A DNA stretch of 64,000 bases from JANQOZ01 sp045106555. GTDB taxonomy: Bacteria; Pseudomonadota; Gammaproteobacteria; Xanthomonadales; SZUA-38. Positions 17,778-26,821 of this stretch are shown here, piece by piece (position 1 is the first letter of the stretch; each line of letters opens with the position of its first letter). The stretch covers positions 1-64,000 of the forward strand of contig JBGCET010000013.1 of NCBI GenBank assembly GCA_045106555.1, in the 5' to 3' direction. The notes under the pieces are model-generated. The model was not told where the DNA came from and made no database searches. It worked only from the letters and a program-made list of their open reading frames with translations. The position numbers and the translations under genes are program-made.

Positions 17778-17804
17778 TAATCGGCCATCGCTGTGCCTTC
17801 TTGA
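17778..17804 (-). promoter_or_regulatory. Sigma-28-type promoter of the second cheY
   Basis: Minus strand: TCAAGAAG (17797-17804), 11 bp, GCCGATTA (17778-17785; 7/8 to GCCGATAA). It lies 45 bp upstream of the cheY ATG. The -35 match is only moderate. Confidence 0.5.
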
Positions 17805-17849
17805 GCAAGCCAGCTTCAAAAGGTTCGCAGGGTCAGGCACATTCCGCGC

Positions 17850-17876
17850 TAAATGTTTTGCCCCGGTGACCGATAC
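17850..17876 (+). promoter_or_regulatory. Sigma-28-type promoter of the chemoreceptor gene
   Basis: Plus strand: TAAATGTT (17850-17857), 11 bp, ACCGATAC (17869-17876), each close to the FliA consensus TAAAGTTT and GCCGATAA. It lies 36 bp before the ATG at 17913. Confidence 0.65.
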
Positions 17877-17912
17877 TAGTGACCACTAATCAAGTACAAA
17901 GAGTTGAACGTC

Positions 17913-20219
17913 ATGGGTAAGTTGTCGATGCGAACGCTGCTTATTGCAGCCATGCTGAGCGCGGGGATTATTCCAGCTGTTATCAGCACCATTATTTTCC
18001 AATTGAATGCCAGCGAGGCCTTAAGCGCTCGCGCCATAGAGCAACTGAAGTCGATCCGGGCGAGCAACCAGGGACACGTACAGGACTTCATCGATAAACG
18101 AAGAGAGCAAACCTCAGCCATGGCCGGAAATCTCATGGTGATCGAGGCGATGCGAGAATTCGCCCCGGCTTTTGACGCGATGCCTGCCGAACTCGGCACC
18201 GACAAAGACCAATTGAACCGACAGCGAAACAAGCTCAGGGGTTTCTACACCGGCAGCTTTGCGCCTAGATACGAAGAAATAAACGACAGCGCTATCAACG
18301 CAACGAGCCTGATGCCAGCGGACGCGAGTTCCGTCGCCGCCCAGTACACCTATATCGCTGACAGCCCGTTTCCGCTGGGCCAGAAAGACGGTCTTAGCAG
18401 TGCAGACAACGGGACGACCTATGACACTTTGCACCAGCGCTTTCATCCGGTGTTTGCTGATTACCTGAAGCGTTTTGGGTACTACGATATTTTCTTGGTT
18501 GAACCTGAAAACGGCACGGTTGTTTACTCGGTTTTTAAAGAATTGGACTACGGCACCAGCCTGTTCAACGGCCCCTACAGCGATTCCAACTTCACGACTG
18601 CTGTGCGAAAAGCGAAAATGCTATCAAAGGGTCAAAACGTCCTTGCTGATTTTGAACCGTATGCCCCTTCGTACAATAGCGCGGCGGCTTTTATCGCATC
18701 ACCCATTTTTGATGGTGAAACCCTTGTTGGCGTGCTGGTGTTTCAAATGCCAGTGGGGGGTCTCAACAGCATCATGGCTAACTCTGTAGGGCTGGGTGAA
18801 ACCGGCCAAGTTTATTTGGTGGGTCAAGACGGTCTGTACCGCTCCCAGGCAAGATTTTCTGAGACAGATACAATCATGAAAGCGCAATTCAGCGGAAATT
18901 TAGACGAATGGGGCGCCGAAGAAGGCGTTACCGGGGCCTACAGGCATCAGGAAACTGACTACCTGATGTCCAGCGCCAACCTGAATACCGAAGGACTATC
19001 GTGGACAATTTTTGCAATGATTTCCCGCGACGAGGCGCTGAGCGCAATAACGGCTCTGCGTATGACCGGACTTTTCATTTGTCTCATAACTGCGTCAATC
19101 GTGGCCCTGTTTGCCTACTTGTTGGGACGTAAATTCCACGCAAGATTGGGCGCAGACCCCACAGAAATCGAGCAGGTGGCCAAGCAAATCGGTGAAGGAA
19201 ACCTTGCCCACCAAACCCTAAAGGAAGAACCTGTTGGCGCATATGCTGCGTTGATTAATATGCGTAAAAAACTGTCGGAAACCCTGTCCCAGGCCAACCG
19301 CATTGCCACCGATGTGCAGAGCGGCTCCAAGGACCTGGCGGAAGGCAATTTAGGTTTGAGTGAACGGACTGAACAACAGGCCGCAAACCTTGAAGAAACC
19401 GCCTCCAGTACTGAGGAGCTGACCAGCACCGTGCGGCAAAACGCGGAAAACGCTCGCTCCGCCAACGAGCTGGCTCAAACCACCAGCGCCAGGGCCAGCT
19501 CCAGCGGTGAGGTGGCAGGTAAAGCGGTTGCCGCCATGCAGGAAATTAGCGCCGCCAGTGAGGAGATTTCCGAAATCATTGGGGTGATCAACGAGATTGC
19601 TTTCCAAACTAACCTGCTGGCTCTCAACGCGGCTGTTGAGGCAGCCAGGGCGGGTGAACAAGGTCGCGGCTTTGCCGTTGTGGCCAGTGAAGTTCGGCAG
19701 CTGGCTGGGCGCAGTGCGTCGGCAGCAAAAGAGATCAAAGAACTCATTGAGAACAGCGTTTCCAAGGTCAAAGGCGGTACGGAGCTGGTTCAAGAATCAG
19801 GCCGAGAACTGGAACACATCGTGGATTCTGTCGGGCGTCTGTCGCAGATTGTCAGCGAGATCAGCAGCGCCAGCGATGAACAGGCGGTTGGCATCGATCA
19901 GATCAACCAGGCCCTGATCCACATGGACAGCGTGACCCAGCAAAACGCGGCTCTCGTAGAAGAAGCCGCTGCAACCAGCAAATTCATGAGCGACCAGGCG
20001 AACGAATTAGCCGGTCATATCGGTTACTTCACAGTCGATCAACACGGTGCCGCCACCACAATCACCAACCAACCGTCTCAAAGCGAACCGCCGGTGGTTC
20101 AACCCGTTGCACGAAACTGGCAAGCGGAGAAATCCAACACACCGCCGGCTCCGCCCCAAGAGCATCCCGCCAAACCGCAAGTAGCAGCTGGCTCGGGTGA
20201 AGTGTGGGAGGACTTTTAA
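17913..20219 (+). CDS. Methyl-accepting chemotaxis protein with C-terminal CheR-docking pentapeptide
   Basis: A transmembrane chemoreceptor of about 768 residues. TM1 is at residues 8-30, a large periplasmic sensor follows (about 30-380, Cache-like but not assigned), TM2 is FICLITASIVALFAYLLG, then HAMP, then the signalling domain with hairpin tip EIIGVINEIAFQTNLLALNAAVEAARAGEQGRGFAVVASEVRQLA split over the tip. The C-terminus ends VWEDF after a Pro/Gln-rich linker, matching the xWxxF tether that recruits CheR. I use ATG 17913, with AAAGAG about 9 bp upstream; a TTG at 17904 is also in frame. The ligand is unknown. Confidence 0.95.
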   Translation: MGKLSMRTLLIAAMLSAGIIPAVISTIIFQLNASEALSARAIEQLKSIRASNQGHVQDFIDKRREQTSAMAGNLMVIEAMREFAPAFDAMPAELGTDKDQLNRQRNKLRGFYTGSFAPRYEEINDSAINATSLMPADASSVAAQYTYIADSPFPLGQKDGLSSADNGTTYDTLHQRFHPVFADYLKRFGYYDIFLVEPENGTVVYSVFKELDYGTSLFNGPYSDSNFTTAVRKAKMLSKGQNVLADFEPYAPSYNSAAAFIASPIFDGETLVGVLVFQMPVGGLNSIMANSVGLGETGQVYLVGQDGLYRSQARFSETDTIMKAQFSGNLDEWGAEEGVTGAYRHQETDYLMSSANLNTEGLSWTIFAMISRDEALSAITALRMTGLFICLITASIVALFAYLLGRKFHARLGADPTEIEQVAKQIGEGNLAHQTLKEEPVGAYAALINMRKKLSETLSQANRIATDVQSGSKDLAEGNLGLSERTEQQAANLEETASSTEELTSTVRQNAENARSANELAQTTSARASSSGEVAGKAVAAMQEISAASEEISEIIGVINEIAFQTNLLALNAAVEAARAGEQGRGFAVVASEVRQLAGRSASAAKEIKELIENSVSKVKGGTELVQESGRELEHIVDSVGRLSQIVSEISSASDEQAVGIDQINQALIHMDSVTQQNAALVEEAAATSKFMSDQANELAGHIGYFTVDQHGAATTITNQPSQSEPPVVQPVARNWQAEKSNTPPAPPQEHPAKPQVAAGSGEVWEDF

Positions 20220-20253
20220 GCCGCCGCCTGCAGCAGTCGCCCAGCAACCGTTG

Positions 20254-20760
20254 TTATTGGTGCTGGGCGATTTCCGCTTCGATCATTTCACTGGTGACGG
20301 GCCCAATAAAGCGCTTCTTTTGGACGCCATCGGGCGAAATCAGTAGGGTCGTTGGCAGGACACGGGGGGTGCCGAACTGCTCTGGCGGGTTGAACACGTC
20401 CACCAACCCAATTGGATAACTGGCCGGATGTTTTTCCAGGAACTGAGCAACGTCCTCGGAAGTGGTTTCTTCAAAGGTCAGTCCGATGAGCGTCACGTCC
20501 GTCCGCCGAGTATGCAAATCTGACAGGTCGGGTATCTCTTTTAAGCAAGGCTTACACCAGGTGGCCCAGAAATTAACCACTACCCACTGGTCTTCAAGAC
20601 GTGAAAGGTCCACGTCCCCCCCTCTAACATCCGTGGTTTGGAAATTAAGGAGATTTGCGGCCTCTGCGCTTTGTGCCAGCCCCCGTTGACTAACGCCCAT
20701 GGCGGCAATGAAGGCCAAAACGCTGATACCGGTGCTAACCCGGCTAAGAGAAAAATTCAT
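20254..20760 (-). CDS. Periplasmic TlpA/ResA-like thioredoxin
   Basis: A 168-residue thioredoxin-fold protein with an N-terminal signal peptide (cleavage near LAQSAEA, residues 28-32). It has the redox motif WCKPC inside NFWATWCKPCLKEIPDL and the cis-proline loop VLPTTLLISPDG. TlpA/ResA proteins reduce disulfides in exported proteins, for example apocytochromes. It overlaps the upstream yihY-like gene by four bases. A cytochrome c is encoded at 58.9 kb, but nothing links it to this gene. Confidence 0.9.
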   Translation of the reverse strand: MNFSLSRVSTGISVLAFIAAMGVSQRGLAQSAEAANLLNFQTTDVRGGDVDLSRLEDQWVVVNFWATWCKPCLKEIPDLSDLHTRRTDVTLIGLTFEETTSEDVAQFLEKHPASYPIGLVDVFNPPEQFGTPRVLPTTLLISPDGVQKKRFIGPVTSEMIEAEIAQHQ

Positions 20761-22052
20761 GGTGTTCCTATGCTTCGCAGTGATGATGCCTGATCATCAG
20801 GACCGGAAACGGCGTAAAGTGATTGCAAATTCTGCTCAACGGCCGTCTGCATGGCCGGATCCAGGCTTTGAAGAACGTCACTCAAACTGGCATTCCATGG
20901 ATCCCTGCGGCCCGACTCCAGGTCACTGAGGCCCGGCCATACATAGCCGCCGGTCTGGTACAGATCCCTCAGCGTAATGTTCCGAAGATCCCGGCTTAAC
21001 ACCCATAGCCCTTCTTCGTCTCGGCGCACCATCTGCGCCAGCCGCAGGTTTTCCAACATGATTTGCACCTGGTGATCGTCAGCACCCGGCTCCAACTGCA
21101 AAAGCTCCTCTGTGCTCAGTCCGGAACCCGTGTTCTGCGCTGTCCACAGGTGGCCAACCAGCCGGAACAACAGCACAAATTCACGCTGTACCGGATAGGC
21201 ATCGCCGCGCTCGCGAAAGCGAAAACTGCCCAGAGAGGCAGTAAACGATGCGCCCAGCAATATCACCGACCACAGTAGGTAGATCCACAGGATAAAAATG
21301 GGTACGGCAGCAATCGCGTCATAGATCTTTTGATAGCCATCGAAACTTCGCACGTAGATGCCGAAGCCCCATTTCACTGTCTCGAACAGCATCGCGGTCA
21401 CCACCGCACCGACCGCAGCATGACGCCAAGGCACGGTGCGGTTTGGCACAATCATGAACAGCAGGAAAAACGCCATGGCCAATGCACCGAAGGGCCCCAG
21501 CGCCCGGGCTAGAGCCAACAGCGGTCCAGCAGCCGGCGCATTACTCAGTATTTCCAGCGAAAAAAAGTAGGAACTAAGTGCCAGCGACCCAAGGACCAAA
21601 ATGGGCCCGATGGTGAGCGTGGTCCAGAAAATCAGAAATCGATTCACCAGCGGCCGCGACGTGCTCACACCCCAAATCTGATTGAACGTCTTTTCCACTG
21701 TGGCCATCAGCATCAGTGAGGTCAGCAGCAGAAACGCCGCCATGGTGGCCGACAGCTTAGTAGCCTGACTGGCCAGTCCAAATAACGTCTCTTGAATGGT
21801 GTCTTGCTTTTCGGGCACCAAGTAATCGGCAATGAGCGCCTGAAACCGCGCGGTTAGATCATCTGCTACCGGCAACGCCGCCAACACCATGGTGATAACC
21901 GTAATCAGCGGCACCAGCGCCAGCAGCGTGTTGAACGTGAGCATGCCCGCGAACGTCAGGCAATTGTCGCGCTGGAATTGCCCCAGGACATAGCGAACCA
22001 GGGCAAAGTTGCGCTGGCGATCCAGCAGTTTGGGCGAGAGTCGAAAATTCAT
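20757..22052 (-). CDS. YihY/BrkB family inner-membrane protein (UPF0761)
   Basis: A 431-residue polytopic membrane protein with about six transmembrane segments in the first 270 residues. It has the family signatures LTFAGMLTFNTLLALVPLITVI, TVEKTFNQIWGV and KIYDAIAAVPIFILWIYLLWSVILLGA. The cytoplasmic C-terminus (about 300-431) looks like a winged-helix-type extension (GLSTEELLQLEPGADDHQVQIMLE). Family members were once called RNase BN but have no proven enzymatic role. Length is normal for the extended subfamily. Confidence 0.92.
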   Translation of the reverse strand: MNFRLSPKLLDRQRNFALVRYVLGQFQRDNCLTFAGMLTFNTLLALVPLITVITMVLAALPVADDLTARFQALIADYLVPEKQDTIQETLFGLASQATKLSATMAAFLLLTSLMLMATVEKTFNQIWGVSTSRPLVNRFLIFWTTLTIGPILVLGSLALSSYFFSLEILSNAPAAGPLLALARALGPFGALAMAFFLLFMIVPNRTVPWRHAAVGAVVTAMLFETVKWGFGIYVRSFDGYQKIYDAIAAVPIFILWIYLLWSVILLGASFTASLGSFRFRERGDAYPVQREFVLLFRLVGHLWTAQNTGSGLSTEELLQLEPGADDHQVQIMLENLRLAQMVRRDEEGLWVLSRDLRNITLRDLYQTGGYVWPGLSDLESGRRDPWNASLSDVLQSLDPAMQTAVEQNLQSLYAVSGPDDQASSLRSIGTP

Positions 22053-22157
22053 TGCTTATCCACACCACCTTGACGGCAGCTGGCATGTAATAACGAAAGC
22101 CTCTGCGTAAGCCTTCGCGCTGGTGGTATTATTCGCGCGCACTTCATGGATCTGACT

Positions 22158-22511
22158 ATGGCATCTGAACTCACCATTTACCACAACCCGCGTTGCTCTA
22201 AGTCTCGCGCCACCCTGGCCATCTTGATGGATGCCGGTCTCAACCCGACAGTTGTTGAGTACATCAAAGAAGGCATCAATGAAGACACGCTCAAAGGCGT
22301 GCTGACGAACCTCGGCCTACCCGCTGCTCAGGTCATTCGCCGCGGCGAGGCGGTTTACAAAGACAACCACATGAATGCTGATGAGATGAGCGATGATGAC
22401 TTAGTCAGCGCTATTGCACGCCACCCGATCCTGCTGGAACGCCCCATCGTCAGCGACGGTACCCGCGCGGTGATCGGTCGGCCGCCGGAGAATGTGCGAG
22501 CCCTTTTGTGA
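22158..22511 (+). CDS. arsC: ArsC-family (YfgD-like) thioredoxin-fold reductase
   Basis: The 117-residue product matches glutaredoxin-coupled arsenate reductases and YfgD: catalytic Cys in YHNPRCSKSRATLAIL, then GLPAAQVIRRGEAVYK, HPILLERPIVSDG and a final IGRPPENVRALL. It may reduce arsenate to arsenite, although chromosomal homologues without an ars operon often have undefined substrates. ATG 22158 fits homologues and has GGA nearby; ATG 22146 is also in frame. Its stop overlaps the GTG of the wrbA-like gene. Confidence 0.9.
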   Translation: MASELTIYHNPRCSKSRATLAILMDAGLNPTVVEYIKEGINEDTLKGVLTNLGLPAAQVIRRGEAVYKDNHMNADEMSDDDLVSAIARHPILLERPIVSDGTRAVIGRPPENVRALL

Positions 22512-23077
22512 CCGAAGTTCTCGTGTTGTATTACAGCCGCCACGGCAGCACGGCCGCCATGGCCCGGCAAATTGCACGGGGGGTAGAGAGCACGGCTGCC
22601 AGCGCTCGAGTTCGCACGGTCCCCGCGCTGGACGGCGAGGAAGCCAGCGACGGTCCGCCCTGCGCCACCCTCGACGACCTGCTGCAATGCCAGGCCATTG
22701 CTCTGGGTAGCCCAACACGTTTTGGCAACATGGCGGCACCGCTGAAGGCGTTTCTGGACAGCACCAGTGCCCATTGGCTGTCGGCCAGCCATGTCGGCAA
22801 ACCCGCGGCAGTTTTTACCTCCACCGGCTCTATGCATGGCGGACAGGAATCCACCTTATTGACCATGATGCTGCCATTGTTGCACCACGGCATGTTGTTG
22901 GTCGGCCTGCCCTACAGCGAACCAGCACTGCTCGAAACGCGCACCGGTGGCACGCCTTATGGTGCCAGCCACGTGTCAGGTCCTGACGCCGGCAATGCGC
23001 TCAGTAACGACGAAAAGTCGCTGTGCCAGGCGTTGGGCAGACGTCTGGCCAACACTGCTGTGAAGCTCGGTACATGA
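22508..23077 (+). CDS. wrbA: WrbA-type NAD(P)H:quinone oxidoreductase
   Basis: A 189-residue flavodoxin-fold protein that reduces quinones by two electrons using NAD(P)H and FMN. The FMN phosphate loop is YYSRHGSTAAMARQIARG at the N-terminus, followed by GSPTRFGNMAAPLKAFLD and the second FMN loop FTSTGSMHGGQESTL, all WrbA hallmarks. It starts with GTG overlapping the arsC stop (GTGA) and its own stop overlaps the next ATG, so the three genes form a tight operon. Confidence 0.93.
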   Translation: MTEVLVLYYSRHGSTAAMARQIARGVESTAASARVRTVPALDGEEASDGPPCATLDDLLQCQAIALGSPTRFGNMAAPLKAFLDSTSAHWLSASHVGKPAAVFTSTGSMHGGQESTLLTMMLPLLHHGMLLVGLPYSEPALLETRTGGTPYGASHVSGPDAGNALSNDEKSLCQALGRRLANTAVKLGT

Positions 23078-23394
23078 TGAAAGGACTGTTCGTAGCGATG
23101 TTTGTCGCTCTGATTGGGTTGGAAGGCTGGTGGCTGACCTGGCTCACCTATGGCCGCATCGGCGCTGCACTATTTCTGCTGATCCCACTACTGATTTGTT
23201 TGCCCTGGGTCGTTTCTGGGCGTCACAAGGCGCGACTGGTCGCTTGCATGGTCTCATTGCCCTATTTTGTTCACGGAATTACCGAGGTTACCGCTTCGGA
23301 TCAGCCGAGGTTAGCTGCGATGGCAGTTAGCGGCCTGTGCCTGGGGCTCTACGCCGGCCTAATTTTGGCCCGCCGAGCTGAGGCGGTGACGTAA
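23074..23394 (+). CDS. DUF2069 small membrane protein
   Basis: A 106-residue integral membrane protein with about four hydrophobic segments (FVAMFVALIGLEGWWLTWL, IGAALFLLIPLLICLPWVV, LVACMVSLPYFVHGITEV, LAAMAVSGLCLGLYAGLIL). The YFVHGITE core is typical of DUF2069, whose genes commonly follow wrbA in gammaproteobacteria. The function is unknown. Its ATG overlaps the wrbA stop, and its 3' end overlaps the tail of the convergent gene by 36 bp. Confidence 0.88.
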   Translation: MMKGLFVAMFVALIGLEGWWLTWLTYGRIGAALFLLIPLLICLPWVVSGRHKARLVACMVSLPYFVHGITEVTASDQPRLAAMAVSGLCLGLYAGLILARRAEAVT

Positions 23395-26217
23395 ACTCTC
23401 CAGTCTGGCCAACGTGTTGGTAATGAGGGGTTCAGCCTGCCTGGAGCGCGCGGAGCTGGAGGTTCCACCAAACAGGAACCTGGCGTCCTGCAGCAGCCCC
23501 AAAGCCAGTGTCGGGATTTGATTCACGGGTACCGACTGGCGGGATAACTCTTGGGCACGAGCGCGATCGAATAATCCGGAGGTTCCAAACAACGCAGCCC
23601 GATTGGCCGGCCCAAGAATCGTCTGATAGGGCTCAAGCATGCGCGCCAAACTGATCAACAGGCGTTTCTCACGCTCAACGTCAGTCATGCTCGCGCCAAG
23701 CTCAGTGGCCGAATCGGCGTCCAGCAAGGATTGATAGACCACCTGGTTCCATTGCTGAAACAACTCATTGAGGCGGGTATTGACCGGTTCGGTCAGCAAG
23801 TCCGCCGATTGCTCCGACAATAATTCCACCCCTTCACCAGTAACGAAACGATCCCGCCATTCATTGCCTTCAGCCCATTGACGGGCAAAAATCTGACTGG
23901 GATCAGCCCTTCCGGCGGTCATAAAGGTGAGCCGTGACGGTACCAGCCTCACACCCTTTACAGGCAGTTGAGACACGACCTGGGTGCCAACAAGATCAAT
24001 CGGACAGGGGTTGTTGAGAACCTCCGGACTGTTGGCGCCAAACAGGTACTCATATTCGTCTTGGCTGGTCAGGCGCATTTGTCGTACGGGTTCGCCCAAG
24101 GTGCTGAAAGAAATCGTCAAATCAAAACTCAAACGCCCGGAATAGCGAGCCATGGCAGCATTGCCCACGCGAGTGGGTTCGCCCCTGCGCTCAATCCATT
24201 GCACGTCGCTATAACAGGCCGAGAGCCGGCCAACGCGAGCCTGGTCGGCGAGCAAAAACGCCTGGGGCAGCAAACCTAGCAAAGCCCGTGATGGCATCAA
24301 CTCCTGATCCATGCCGCACTGGGCAACCCCGTTGCACGGCAGGACCCGGAGGGATTCTGGCCGGTAATTGGTGGTTTGCCCTGCATTACTGTCCAGCCGC
24401 AGGTCGGCGCCAGGCTCGAGCTTTTGCAAACGAAACTGTTCAGTTTGATCGCCCATTTCGCCCACCGCCAGATCTAGCGCTTGAGCGTAGCTTTCCATCA
24501 CCACCCGCAATGCCGACCGACCCGGCGAATCGGCGAACCTACGGCATTGATCCATCCGCCGTAAATTCTCCAACACCGACTCACCGCGGGACATAAGCCG
24601 ACCAATTTCCGCCTGTTGTGCCGCCTTGTTCACATAGGCCGGCCAACGTTCTGAAAACCAAGCGTAGGCAGTGGCAGCCAGAGACCACTCCAGCGGGTTA
24701 ACCAGCGTTTCATCAAAGGGACCACAATTTGCCTGGTAACGACTGTCAATGTAGCCCACCCAGTAGTTAATTCTCTGCCAGGGATTGAGCGCCAGCTCAC
24801 GGCTCAGATTGCCGGCTTCAAACGGCCCGGAAGAGCGCCCCGCAAGCTCTGCTGACCGAGCAAACTCCAGCCCCCAATCAACGAAGCCGGATAAGCAACT
24901 GGCGTATTGTTCAGCCGTAATGGGTTCGATGGGAAACTGTCCCTGGGGCCGACTGAGATCCAGGCAGATTCCGAGGTCTTCGCTCACCCGGCCTCGTACT
25001 GGCTGTTCCAGGTAGCCAGCAAGATCGGCGGTGTGCCGATCAGCGGCTGCGCGCAGGGAGGCCAACTCGTCCAGAAACCGTCCACGCTCCACCGGGTCCC
25101 GCTGGAGGGCATCCCCTAACAGCTGACGCAGGCGCAAGTAGGTGTCGCTCAGCGCCGGGTCGACCTGTGACATCTGGACCAACAGCAAAGAATCAACGCT
25201 ACGCAGGATTTCCAGGCTGCCGGCCAACGGTTCATCGGCCAGTGTCGAAGGCTCTACCAGCCCCATTTCAATGATTCCAGTCAGCACCTGAACCAGTTCG
25301 GCGAATGCGCCGCGCTCGACTCCCGCCAACCCCCTGGCCAGCGACATCAGGGCAAAATCCAGCGCCATGGGTCGGTCGCTGCGACGATACAATTGATAGG
25401 GTGCCAGCAGTAAATCTGGTGCACCGACGCGCTCTACCAGCAATTCCTCAGACTGTAGCAACTCGGCCTGCTGGGCTAACAGGGCTAGCGCGCCATCGCC
25501 GGACGGGGTGTCCAGCGTTTTAAGCTCAAGGCCTGCTGCATCCGTTAGTTCAAGCCATTGCGCCAGCGGGGCATCCAGCGGCAGCGCGAGCTTGTCAGCA
25601 AACACTGGCGCCACCAGCGGCACCCAATCCGGGTTTTCTGCCAGCGAGGTGAGCAGCGCTTGCCAAATCATCGGCGCATGATCCCGAGCCCAGGCGAGCA
25701 ACGGTGAATATTGATGGGCTACCCACTCTGGCGCCAAGTCGGCGCTGACCCGCCGTACCAGCGCGTCGGCAGCGCCGCGACGCTGATTGACATGCCAGGC
25801 GGCAGAATCCAGCTGCGCCAAATGGTTTAACAGGAGGGGTTCCAGGGTGCCCATTTCTATCGGTGAAAACCACGCGGGAAGTAACTGACTGCGACCAATT
25901 TCCAGCAGGCTCATGTTGTTTTCCCACCCCAAGGCCTGCTCTTGAATCACGTCTCCAGCGGCAAACTCCCGCTCAACTAGCGCCGAATGCAGCCTCCACG
26001 CCAATAAATGTTGACGGGCCGCTCGCGCAGAACCCAGCTCTCTATCCAGCCGGTATCCAATCTGTTCCGCCAGCAGCGGCGTTTCGCGCAGATTGATGGC
26101 TTGCGTTGGCGCAACGCCAAGCACCCACACGCCGGCGGCCAGCAGTAACCACCACCAGCGACCACGAACAGCCGATGAGGACTCGGTAGAGCAACGAACG
26201 GTGAGCTTTGTAACCAT
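23359..26217 (-). CDS. Large exported protein of unknown function
   Basis: The product is about 952 residues from ATG 26217 (MVTKLTVRCS); an in-frame ATG at 26274 is upstream. A basic N-terminus and one hydrophobic segment (WWWLLLAAGVWVLGVAPTQA, ending in an AxA-type site) indicate a signal peptide, so the body is probably periplasmic. The rest is helical, rich in Leu, Ala and Glu, with a mid-protein stretch having paired cysteines (LGICLDLSR, ASCLSGF, NCGPF, QCRRF, LPCNGVAQCGM). I recognise no domain. The gene is single and convergent with DUF2069. Confidence 0.75.
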   Translation of the reverse strand: MVTKLTVRCSTESSSAVRGRWWWLLLAAGVWVLGVAPTQAINLRETPLLAEQIGYRLDRELGSARAARQHLLAWRLHSALVEREFAAGDVIQEQALGWENNMSLLEIGRSQLLPAWFSPIEMGTLEPLLLNHLAQLDSAAWHVNQRRGAADALVRRVSADLAPEWVAHQYSPLLAWARDHAPMIWQALLTSLAENPDWVPLVAPVFADKLALPLDAPLAQWLELTDAAGLELKTLDTPSGDGALALLAQQAELLQSEELLVERVGAPDLLLAPYQLYRRSDRPMALDFALMSLARGLAGVERGAFAELVQVLTGIIEMGLVEPSTLADEPLAGSLEILRSVDSLLLVQMSQVDPALSDTYLRLRQLLGDALQRDPVERGRFLDELASLRAAADRHTADLAGYLEQPVRGRVSEDLGICLDLSRPQGQFPIEPITAEQYASCLSGFVDWGLEFARSAELAGRSSGPFEAGNLSRELALNPWQRINYWVGYIDSRYQANCGPFDETLVNPLEWSLAATAYAWFSERWPAYVNKAAQQAEIGRLMSRGESVLENLRRMDQCRRFADSPGRSALRVVMESYAQALDLAVGEMGDQTEQFRLQKLEPGADLRLDSNAGQTTNYRPESLRVLPCNGVAQCGMDQELMPSRALLGLLPQAFLLADQARVGRLSACYSDVQWIERRGEPTRVGNAAMARYSGRLSFDLTISFSTLGEPVRQMRLTSQDEYEYLFGANSPEVLNNPCPIDLVGTQVVSQLPVKGVRLVPSRLTFMTAGRADPSQIFARQWAEGNEWRDRFVTGEGVELLSEQSADLLTEPVNTRLNELFQQWNQVVYQSLLDADSATELGASMTDVEREKRLLISLARMLEPYQTILGPANRAALFGTSGLFDRARAQELSRQSVPVNQIPTLALGLLQDARFLFGGTSSSARSRQAEPLITNTLARLESLRHRLSSAGQN

Positions 26218-26326
26218 GGCCAATAGTCTATCAGCCAATCTAACCGCCAGGCCCCTGCGCCGTTGCCCGCCCAACGATTAACCACCAAACCCTCACGGGG
26301 CCTGCGCCAAGCGTTATGATGCGCCC

Positions 26327-26821
26327 ATGGATATGACTTTCATCGCCACCGGCGGAACCATCGACAAAATCTATTTCGACGCCAAAAGCGATTACCAGAT
26401 TGGGGACCCGCAGATTGGCGAAATTCTGCACGCCTTCAATGTCGCGCTCACCTTCGACCTGGTCGCGTTGATGCGTAAAGACTCACTGGAACTGAACGAC
26501 GCAGACCGCCAGCTCATCGTGGATACCGTGATGGAGCACCCTGGCAACCGCTTTGTGATTACGCACGGTACCGACACCATGGTGCAAACGGCCATTGCGC
26601 TGGCACCGGCAGCGGTAGATAACACCGTGGTTCTGACCGGCGCACTGAACCCTGCACGCTTTATCGGCAGCGATGCGGTGTTCAATATTGGCTGCGCGGT
26701 GGCCGCCTGCCAGACATTGGAAAGCGGCGTGCACCTGGCCATGAATGGCCGAATCTGGAACCCCAGTCTGGTCAGGAAAAACCGCGACGCCAATCGGTTT
26801 GAGGCGATCGACAGTGCCTAG
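26327..26821 (+). CDS. Short asparaginase-domain protein
   Basis: A 164-residue protein equal to the N-terminal half of type I/II L-asparaginases. Both catalytic threonine motifs are present: FIATGGTIDKIYF and ITHGTDTMVQTA. The C-terminal domain of full asparaginases (about 330 residues) is missing, yet no frameshift or remnant follows, and the C-terminus reads smoothly into the stop. Short single-domain homologues of this size occur in gammaproteobacteria. Amidohydrolase activity on asparagine is plausible but unproven. It overlaps the next gene by 8 bp. Confidence 0.85.
   Translation: MDMTFIATGGTIDKIYFDAKSDYQIGDPQIGEILHAFNVALTFDLVALMRKDSLELNDADRQLIVDTVMEHPGNRFVITHGTDTMVQTAIALAPAAVDNTVVLTGALNPARFIGSDAVFNIGCAVAACQTLESGVHLAMNGRIWNPSLVRKNRDANRFEAIDSA

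Noticed and set aside
26745..26814. Longer start for the PilZ protein
   Set aside because: It would read back into the asparaginase coding sequence. GTG 26814 gives a normal PilZ length.
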